Assembly: GCA_015501585.1 (NCBI GenBank)
Contig: JADNRY010001279.1
Coordinates: forward strand, 1-13,321
From: Rhodocollybia butyracea
Taxonomy: Eukaryota; Basidiomycota; Agaricomycetes; Agaricales; Omphalotaceae
Length of the DNA stretch: 13,321 nucleotides
Direction of reading: 5' to 3'
Positions 6,417-13,321 of the stretch are shown here, one piece after another. Each line of letters starts with the position of its first letter. Within the stretch, counting starts at the first letter, position 1. A model generated the notes under the pieces. The model was given only the letters and a program-made list of their open reading frames with translations, was not told where the DNA came from and did no database searches. Both the position numbers and the translations under genes were made by a program.

Positions 6417-8098
6417 CTATGATTCTAATTTTACAGGAGAAGTCGCAAGCCCCAATCTCGAAAAGTTGAGTAGTTCTGGGTTATATTTCTCTGAATCAAA
6501 CAGCCGCGCTTTGGGTTTTCGTCTGTTTTCTCTCGCAACCACACCTTTGACAGTCTGTGATAGTGTCTGTTCTTCGTCGTTTCCAAACCACGAACGTATT
6601 TCTGGACAAACCAGTGCATATGGATCAAATGGAGCTTGCGCAACCGACGAAATCCCATTGGTATCCATCATTGTGAGGTTTCGCAAACTATGAATAGAAT
6701 TGACGAGTTTAAGAGGCCTCGCCGATAGCTGTTCTGGGGGAGGTGTAGGCATCGGTGGAAATAAATCCACGGGGAGGATTGGAGGAGGCGAAGGAGGCCT
6801 GAAAGACATTTTGCGAGCACCACGAGTTAAGAGTTTGGGTTGTGGTTCTGGCTCAACGACTTCTTGCTTTACAACGCTGTTTCTGGAGAGCTGTGGTTCG
6901 AGGAAGTCGGACGAATGCTGCTGAGGTGGTTTCATTATGAAGGCATCTGCGTTAGGGCTATTTTCCGACCTCGAGCCCACACCCATGGGAAACATACGAG
7001 GTCGATCGAGTTGGTCCGAACTGTGATCGGGGTGAATGAGAGCGGGCGTTCATATCGTGCGAAGTCTGTGTAGACATTCTAAACTGCGGTGAGAGAACGT
7101 TAGATGAGTGGGGGGGAGTCGAGTTAGTCATGCTCGAGTGGAAAGTATCTGGATTAGTTTTGCTTTTCAACTGGGGGGACGCTTGCGACATATCAGCAGG
7201 AATATAAGAAGTGTTTGTGGATGACTGAGCAGGTTTGACCTGCGGTTTACAGATATATGAATGAGAAACGAGGCGGTTGGGTTGGACTGAAAGCTTCTGA
7301 ATCAGCTCTGCTTTTCGACTGGCGACGCGCTGCCGGCAAATCGACAGAAGTACCTGGAACATGCGTAGACGACTCTGGGGGTGTACATTTGTGTTCTTCC
7401 TCGAGGCTATGGGGAAACGCCACAAAAGGTGGGGCTTTGGAGTTTGACTCGGAGACTTTGCGTGCACCGGAGACCGACGGTCTCGACGGCTCTATAATCT
7501 GTATCTCATCCGAGTCAGAGCCATCAGGTCCAGGTTCATCTGAATCATCAATCGTAATGACGATTGATTTTGTAGAACTTTCCTGTTCTGAATATCAAGC
7601 GATGAGCTAGAGTATGGTTGAATAGATAGAGACCTACTGATGATCACGGATTTGGAGGGAGCTAGAGCAGGCTTACGATGTTCATGTGGATGTGAAGACG
7701 CTTTGCGAGACGCCTTGTTTTTTCCGATTCACACATTTTTGGCATACCCAATTTTCGAGTGTAGGAATATTCCCTTGTTGACTAGCTTCGAGGGAAAGAC
7801 GGGATCCTTTCATCCTCGCCTCCCTCTCCGCCGAACTGATTACTGGGTAGTGGCAATCTGAGAGACAACTTAAGCTTGTGTGGCGAAAAGTGAATTAACT
7901 TACCATGATGATATGCACTGCGACAGTTTTGGCAGGTAAAGAGATCTTTCATGATAGAATACTCGGCGCTATTGCATATAGCACACGGCTGGTATCCTAC
8001 ATAAGTTGTTAGCATAGTGAGCAAGTAGTAGTACTGCAACTGTGCTTAGTCACGACGTGACTTTTTGGAACGCGTCTTTCTTCTTCATTTGCTTCCAT
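6417..8098 (-). CDS. PHD-type zinc finger protein with SUMO-interaction-like motifs
   Basis: Probably a nuclear/chromatin protein; I do not recognise a named gene. Model, reading leftward: exon 1 from ATG 8098-8096 (end uncertain, about 8054-8062), then 7996-7904, 7857-7677, 7587-7354, 7286-6998, 6957-6417. The finger is C-x2-C (CAIC), then CQNC, YHHDC and WVCQKC, the Cys/His ladder of a PHD with the typical Trp before the last Cys pair. The following region holds SIVITIDDSDE and EIQIIEP, hydrophobic cores next to acidic residues like SUMO-interaction motifs. A long Ser/Pro-rich, mostly disordered part follows, with a Pro-rich block (RPPSPPPILPVDLFPPMPTP), then a more ordered C-terminus (FDPYALVCPEIRSWFG). 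Exon 3 is one base too long for the downstream frame, so either a homopolymer insertion at 7718-7723 or a different, longer intron applies. The last intron would be only 40 nt. The gene is head-to-head with the SAP/zinc-finger gene. Confidence 0.7.
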
Positions 8099-8160
8099 CA
8101 CTTGCTCTGTTGGCCAGTCGGGCCACAAAATTTGCTCACTCTCTTTACGCGCTCTTGGAC
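8099..8160. promoter_or_regulatory. 62-bp bidirectional promoter/leader
   Basis: The inferred start codons of the PHD gene (minus) and the SAP/zinc-finger gene (plus) are 62 bp apart, too close for separate promoters. An ACGCGT palindrome (MluI-box-like core) lies at 8070-8075 inside PHD exon 1, and ACGCGC lies at about 8149. Whether these are functional is not shown by the sequence. Either start codon could be misplaced, because no upstream stop defines the plus-strand start. Confidence 0.45.
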
Positions 8161-11100
8161 ATGGCGTCGAGCTCTTCCAACACTGAAGAGGCTTTGAAAC
8201 AGTTGAACGTTGCTCAACTGAAAGCCATCTGCAAGGAGAGGCAAATTGTTGGCTACAGCAAGTTGCCCAAGCCAGGCATTATCAACAAGATTATATCGCA
8301 TTCTACGGTAAAATTTGCAATAGTTATCGGTTATTAATCTGTTTTTCTGATCAGTTTGCAGGGTGCACAAGTTGCTCCCACTTCTGCCCGCCAAAACGAG
8401 CCAGCATCCGACGCGTCCGTCGCCCCAAACGCAATCGTTTGCGAGAAGCGAACGACATACTTCCGTCTCCTCACCTGCCACCTCCTCTTCGCCTCTCGTG
8501 CCAGTTACAAATTTGACCCAGAACGAAGCGCATATAGTCGCTCCAGCTTCTACTGCTGGAGTAAAGAGGCCAGCACCCACAGAATCTGAAACCGCCACAG
8601 ATTCTCACTCCTCTCAACCACCATTGAAGAAGCCCAGAATAATTCAGGCTCCATCGCTTGTTATATCCACATCTTTCTCTCTACCCCCTGAATCACACGA
8701 GTCCATTTCCGAGTCCATTTCCTCGTCTACTTCTTCCAAAACGACCCTTGACTGCACCCTTTGACGACTTCTCCATCTCGGTAAAGCAACCAAAAGTTGA
8801 CGGGGTTGACTCTGTTGACTCTCTTACTGCCGCTCAGGCCGAGAGGAAAAAGGGCATTCGAAGCCGATCCCATGGCGATGGATGTCAGGCATTCTTCAGT
8901 AACTTGCAGTTCTTGCGACAAGGTGGTCAAATTCAACATGTACGATCTCCACCTGTGGAACAGACATAAAACTCGCTGCAAGGGCCCGAGCTCTTCGCAT
9001 TCCTCCTCCTCCGCTTCTGTTTCCACCTCCCCAGTCATTCAAGACAAACCCCCACCTGTGGTTGTGCCTGAAGTGGCTGTAACGAACACCACTCCAGATA
9101 CAGACCGCTCTCTAACTGCGGCCCAGAGGGAGAGGAAGAAAATTCTTGAGAACGACCCTCTGGCGTCCAATGTCGGTCGCTCCTCAGTGACCTGTGACGC
9201 TTGTGGCAAAGTGATCAAATATAACATGTTTGATCTCTACCACTGGAACAGGCATAAAACTCGCTGCAAACCGACGGATCCCAACGTTGCTCACTCGCTA
9301 CCCATTTCTACGGTTGCATCATCGTCGAAAAAACCTAAACCTAAACCAGCACCTAAAACCAACATCCGCAGTCAGACCCATCATCCCGCAGACTCTCACG
9401 GCTCCGGTACTGAGGAGGGTGTCTCTCAAAGTCAATCCCCCTGCAGAAGTGGCCTCAAGCATCTCGACCCCGCTTCCAGATGTCAAGAGACCCGAAGCAT
9501 CCACCAGCGCCACCAGGAGCACTGTCGAAATCCCTCTCACCGAGGCACAAGCGCAAAGAAAGAAAACTCTTGACGAGGACCCTTTCGCTAAAAATGTCCA
9601 ACGCTCATCAGTGACCTGTTCGGCATGCAACAAAGTCGTCAAATTCAGCATGTTTGATCTCTTCCTTTGGAACAGGCATAAAGGGAGGTGCAAAGAAGGC
9701 GCCAGTATATCAGCTACACCGATGATTGACACAGGAAAGCGATTCACCCCGCTCATCGTGAACAAGAATCCAGCACCTTCTGTTGATGCCCTCTCCTCCT
9801 CCTCCTCCTCTACACCCAAACCACTAATGCTGAAAATCCCTGCTCAGTCTTCATCTCTAGCTGCTTCAACAGCTCGAGCATCCGCCGTCAAAGCCCGGGA
9901 TCGTATGAAAGCGGCATCCGAGGCTGACACATCATCGACCTTCAAAGCATCTACTTCCAAACTCGCTGTTCCACGATTGAAAGCCTTGAAAGAGTCCAAT
10001 ACTACCCTAGCCCGTAAAGTTAGCTCAGTCCCCGACATTACCCTCGAAGTAAATTCTCCCACTAGCTTTTCCTTGCATCATCTCGATTTCCCAGCTCCTG
10101 CACCTCTTACTTTGGAACGAATCACTATGCCGCCCGGTATAGCACACCGAAAGCAGGTTGCGAGTTTCGCAATCATCCTCAGCCAGGTCGATATGAAAGA
10201 CCTGAAGAATTGCCTGCTTGTTTCCCGAATGTTCCGTTATGCCAGTATGGTTGACATTTCCTTGTATCATATTCTTGGCTGACATCTTTTTCAGTATATC
10301 TCTCCGCCTCTACGCGCCTCGCGCGCAACTTTGCAGGATACAGGCTCAATCGCATTTTTATACCGCCTCCCCGCCAATACGATAGACATGTGGCCATATC
10401 TTCTTCAGCGAGAAGGAGAAAAAAAATATCGTAAGCGGGTATTCGAGGAATCATTTCTTGGTCGCGTCTTCAAAGGCAAGACGGCTATTGCTCCCCAACT
10501 TTGGACCAGTCCAGATAACGACAAACAAATTACTATTGCTATCAGGTATGTTCACTATAATACTCGCCACAGTGTCCTTATCAATGTAACTGCTTAGGTT
10601 CTTGTTGACACGTCTGTTCTTCACCATCTCAGTCGGCGGAGGCCAAAACGGTAATGGATGGTCGGATGGTATGATTGTGGACACTCGAGAAATTATCAAA
10701 GGCGAGATATGGTGTATTGATGTAGCACAAGCCCCGAGCTCACCATCGACCATCACCGAATCGTTCTACGTCCTCGAGTCTACTTGCGAGGTTGTAGGCC
10801 AGGCTCCTCTTCCTTCCCAACCCGAGGGCTCGACACCAGAACAGATGCGCGCAGATTGGTCGGCTTATATCGACGAGAGGATGTCTGTGTCTGACATGGC
10901 AAGAAAACTCGACCCAGCCCGCTCCATGTCCGCGATTCCAGCCACGTCTTTAATGAATCAGCTAAGCTGGACGAATCACGAAGAGTACATGCAGGGAATT
11001 AGTAGGTGTGGCTGAAGAGGATTGAGATTCAGCAAGGAGTAGGAGGGGCAAAGAGGATAGTGGCTGAGCGCTATATATTGGCGAGCGTTGTTGAAAACAG

Positions 11101-11520
11101 GTAGGTCACCTCTGCTGTGAATTATTCGCCAACCTACCCTTCCCGCATAGTGTCAGCGGTCGATATATGACATCGTCAGAGATGGCAGACGATTTTTCAG
11201 GTATCTCATCCACGGAGTCGTCTTCACACAAGAAACCCGCCAAGCTGAATTTGTTCTTACCTGAGTACGTCTTTTGTTTTCCCACTATACCCGCCATTCT
11301 GAAACGCAAACCGCGGCTTAGGCATCATCACATTGAAAGTGTACATTTTACGACCGCGCAAGGTCTTCCACTACATCCTGCTCTCGCGGTGATACAGACG
11401 CCTCATAGAGAGTACTATGTTTTGAGAGATAATGGTATGCAGATCGGCTGTGAGGAGGATGGTGTAGCGGAGGTCTGGAGGGAAGTTATCGGCTGTGCAG
11501 ATAACGGTGTACGTGCTTAA
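8161..11520 (+). CDS. SAP domain / triple C2HC zinc finger protein, with frame breaks
   Basis: Likely a nuclear, nucleic-acid-associated protein; unnamed. Exon 1 (8161-8307) encodes a SAP domain (LKQLNVAQLKAICKERQIVG, residues about 12-31). Exon 2 starts at 8362 with a disordered region holding KRPAPTE and LKKPR, nuclear-signal-like. Three tandem C2HC fingers follow (8817-9691). Next comes a helical, F-box-like stretch (ILSQVDMKDLKNCLLVSRMF) and a conserved C-terminal part with FYVLESTCEVVG, KRIEIQQGVGG, ESVHFTTAQGLPLHPALAV and DNGMQIGCEEDGVAEVW. Introns: 8308-8361, 10245-10294, 10546-10597, 11101-11150, 11265-11321. Continuous reading needs about six single-base corrections (near 8423, 8738, 8847-8854, 9328-9358, 10355, 11005). 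No in-frame nonsense substitution was seen between them. It may be a decaying gene, a sequence with homopolymer errors, or partly mis-modelled. Treating it as one gene is an inference from continuous open segments. Confidence 0.6.
8817..8979 (+). repeat. Zinc-finger repeat unit 1
   Basis: DSLTAAQAERKK, then after one extra base AFEADP, then C-x2-C-x16-H-x3-C (CSSC ... WNRHKTRC). The unit is 163 nt, one more than a whole number of codons. Alignment with units 2 and 3 places the extra base in AAAAAGGG (8847-8854). Confidence 0.8.
9103..9267 (+). repeat. Zinc-finger repeat unit 2
   Basis: DRSLTAAQRERKKILENDP followed by CDAC ... WNRHKTRC, same C-x2-C-x16-H-x3-C spacing. The 165 nt are in one frame, which shows what unit 1 should look like. 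Very similar to unit 1 in the Cys/His core, suggesting a fairly recent duplication. Confidence 0.85.
9527..9691 (+). repeat. Zinc-finger repeat unit 3
   Basis: IPLTEAQAQRKKTLDEDP followed by CSAC ... WNRHKGRC, same spacing and length (165 nt). It lies in a different frame from unit 2, so a one-base shift must occur in the linker between them, most simply in A-runs at 9328-9333 or 9355-9358. Confidence 0.85.
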
Positions 11521-12107
11521 AGGGGTTGCTGTTTTTCGTTTTTGTATTTCGGACTTGACATGCTGTGCTACCTAAGCTTCATCACCAGCATCTGTGATAC
11601 AAGTGATACGAACACGATAGAGTACTCGGACGTAGAATGGTTCTTATTATTATTCTTATCAAGATTGTTATTGAGCCACTATTTCGTTGACACAGACGCA
11701 AGAAACAATAAGTAGATGCGAAACCCGGGGCCAAGTGCAAACGAGTGTACAATGTAAACTGAAACTATGCAAGTGAGAGACAACTCCCAAGCAGAGAGAG
11801 TATAAGCATGCGAGATAGGATCTAGATGGTGAAAGGAATGATGAGGGCTCGGGATGTCCGTTAGTCGTAGAGTGGGTATAGTGCCTGAGGATAAAAAATA
11901 AAAAAGTACAGCTGACTGAAGAAAATGAATGGCAGATGCTACAATGGGAATAAAAATGCAAAATTGTCCCCTTGAGATTGACAATGATGACCTGAAAAGC
12001 GTTAAGAACATCTGACAGCAAGCAATGACTATAGGGGTCCTGAGCGGCCAGCCGCTACCACTCTGAAGGTACCGCGCGAGCATAAATGTCCTTTTTCAAA
12101 GGATGGT
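11521..12107. other. Convergent intergenic region
   Basis: These 587 bp lie between the stop of the SAP/zinc-finger gene (plus) and the stop of the cyclin gene (minus). Minus-strand open frames of about 120-130 codons (11668-12083) overlap each other in different frames, are Ser/Cys/His-rich without motifs, and lie beyond the cyclin stop, so I treat them as chance. A TTATTATTATTCTTATC stretch near 11644 and AATAAAAAAG near 11896 may be 3'-end signals. Confidence 0.45.
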
Positions 12108-13176
12108 TTAAATGCCAACCAGAGATGTCTTTTCTTTGATGGAAAATGGGACAGGAGAAGGGGTGAATTCCTGGATCTGCGCGTACAGCTCTTCGTGGTC
12201 GACAGGCGTTTGTGGCGATATAGATGATGCGGGAGAAGTGTTGGTGGAGTAGCTGGGTGAAGGAGTATCGGTACCGAGTTGAGGTCGTTCGGGACGAGTA
12301 GATGACGGCGGTGGCGTAGTCGTCGGAGACGTCTTGACTGGAGATGCATAGCGGCCAAAAGAAGGAATATGGGATTTCGTTAAGCTGGGAGAAGCTAGTG
12401 GGGTTAACGCCGCAGCAGCTTTGATGGCGCTCGATGAAACGTCCTGCAGTGAATAGGTGGGATACGGGCCATGCAGTGACGCAAAATCGTGACAGACTCT
12501 AGCCTGAAATGACTTGATGATCTATGAAAAGCTGTTACTAACATACGTTCCACTGAAAAAAAAAAAAAAAAGACCTACTATGGCTTCAACATTCAGCTCC
12601 CAATCCAGATAGCTACACATTTCACGCTCCATCTGGTTTATTTCTCGAACAGAAAACATGCCTTGAGCGACAACGCTCCATGACTTGTTTGAATAAGTGT
12701 CGTCACACATGACTTTTGAAGAAATCATGAAAGCGGAAACGAATAACCGGTGGCCTGAGCTTCCTCGAGCGCTGGGGAAGCGAGACTTGAGTCGTTGTAG
12801 AAGAGCGAGGGCTGAGAATACGACGCATTCCGGGAGCTTCGTCCTGTAGATGGCGTAGGCGATATAATAAGGCAGTTCAACCTGCCAGCCTGTTTGGTTT
12901 GGAGGTCGTTCAGGACAACCAAAGAGATGGGTTATAAAGCGAGCACACAGGCAGGAAATGCCTTCTTGACCGTAGAAGCTCTTGCTCTGAGCTGTTGCAG
13001 AGACGCTTTGAGTATTAGTGACCTGTCATCAGCAGTAAGCTCGTAGAAAAAATGTTACAAAAAAACAAGAGAGGACTCACCATGGACTCTGACTGAGAAT
13101 TAAGGCCGGCACTGTGCTTTGACCGCTTTACTGGGTATGAGGAAGAATTGTGAAAGTGTCTCTGCACAGATGCCAT
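12108..13176 (-). CDS. PCL-type (Pho80-like) cyclin
   Basis: This is a regulatory cyclin of the fungal PCL/Pho80 group, expected to partner a Pho85-like CDK in cell-cycle, polarity or nutrient control. Three exons on the minus strand: 13176-13081, 13022-12579, 12521-12108, giving 317 aa; all exons keep frame. The cyclin box (about 60-180) shows FITHLFGCPE, LPYYIAYAIYRTKLPECVVF, ALLQRLKSRFP, SAFMISSKVMCDDTYSNKSW (to 147) and REINQMEREMCSYLDWELNV. The M-I-x-S-K and YSNKSW elements are typical of PCL cyclins. A short region ending GPYPTYSLQ follows, then a Ser/Thr/Pro-rich tail with many SP/TP sites (SPVKTSPTTTPP, DTPSPS), suggesting CDK phosphorylation and PEST-like turnover. Introns are 58 and 57 nt; the second has a 16-T polypyrimidine tract. 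Which PCL member it is cannot be told from the sequence alone. Confidence 0.9.
12556..12571 (-). repeat. A16/T16 homopolymer in cyclin intron 2
   Basis: Sixteen A on the plus strand read as T16 on the coding strand, starting 7 nt after the GT donor of the 57-nt second intron. It sits unusually close to the 5' splice site. A likely branch point (TAGTAAC) lies downstream, before the TTTTCATAG acceptor. The length is likely polymorphic. Confidence 0.75.
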
Positions 13177-13285
13177 GTCGATGTTTTATTTGGGAGAAGC
13201 GGAAGAGCCTTCATAAAGTTTGGATCAAAAGTTGATCAAATGGCTGTGTATCACGTATATCTAATCTTATCTCCACTTCTTGACA
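13177..13285. promoter_or_regulatory. Presumed divergent promoter of cyclin and right-edge gene
   Basis: This is short upstream sequence of the cyclin start. It holds two near-copies, GGATCAAAA and TGATCAAA (about 13222-13240), the second within the 8-bp palindrome TTGATCAA. Function is unknown. Confidence 0.35.
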
Positions 13286-13321
13286 ATGGCCATAATCGAC
13301 GGTAGCGGCGACGAAATAACA
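13286..13321 (+). CDS. Possible 5' end of a divergent gene (truncated by window)
   Basis: An ATG at 13286 opens 12 codons (MAIIDGSGDEIT) that run off the right edge. The start context GACAATGGCC is favourable for a fungal start codon (A at -3, G at +4). Too short to identify a family; it could also be chance. Confidence 0.3.
   Translation, partial: MAIIDGSGDEIT

Noticed and set aside
8098..8598. Minus-strand ORF of 166 codons opposite the SAP exon
   Set aside because: It is the shadow of the SAP domain and Ser-rich coding frames; the plus strand shows the recognisable domain.
11668..12083. Two overlapping minus-strand ORFs with hydrophobic stretches, possibly a small membrane protein
   Set aside because: They overlap in different frames, lie in a convergent 3' region and show no conserved pattern or start context.
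12029..12358. Arg/His-rich minus-strand ORF of 109 codons
   Set aside because: It is an out-of-frame reading of the Ser/Pro-rich cyclin tail, whose correct frame connects to the cyclin box.

Overview
This window looks like nuclear DNA of a filamentous fungus, most likely a basidiomycete (Agaricomycetes-like). The evidence is intron-dense genes with uniformly short introns (mostly 46-67 nt), TTAGGG-type repeats, and proteins of clearly fungal character (a PCL-type cyclin, an Rpn13 that keeps its DEUBAD domain, tandem C2HC fingers). No prokaryotic operon, tRNA, rRNA, CRISPR array or intact transposase gene was seen. Gene models were built by hand from frame continuity, splice consensus and conserved motifs.

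Layout. (1) 1-1750 is gene-poor. It has a poorly recognised minus-strand ORF (about 203-768) and a 376-bp inverted-repeat element (1138-1513) whose core is interstitial TTAGGG repeat interrupted three times by the same GAA-loop mini-hairpin. (2) 1751-6359 holds three intact plus-strand housekeeping genes: ARL8 small GTPase (12 exons, 182 aa), the proteasome ubiquitin receptor Rpn13/ADRM1 (8 exons, 278 aa, one GC-AG intron) and the F-actin capping protein alpha subunit (8 exons, 291 aa). Their reading frames close exactly across all splice junctions. (3) 6417-8098 (minus) encodes a PHD-finger protein with SUMO-interaction-like motifs. It lies head-to-head, 62 bp between start codons, with a long plus-strand gene (8161-11520) encoding a SAP domain, three tandem C2HC zinc fingers and a conserved C-terminal region. 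(4) 12108-13176 (minus) is a PCL-type cyclin (3 exons, 317 aa), and the first 12 codons of a possible divergent gene start at 13286.

The genes do not form one pathway. They cover lysosome/vacuole trafficking (ARL8), the proteasome, the actin cytoskeleton, two probable nuclear proteins and cell-cycle/CDK control.

The most unusual signals are the telomere-repeat/mini-hairpin element with inverted ends and a near-perfect flanking direct repeat, and a run of apparent single-base frame breaks, mostly at homopolymers. Those breaks fall in the SAP/zinc-finger gene and perhaps its neighbours, but never in the four well-conserved genes.
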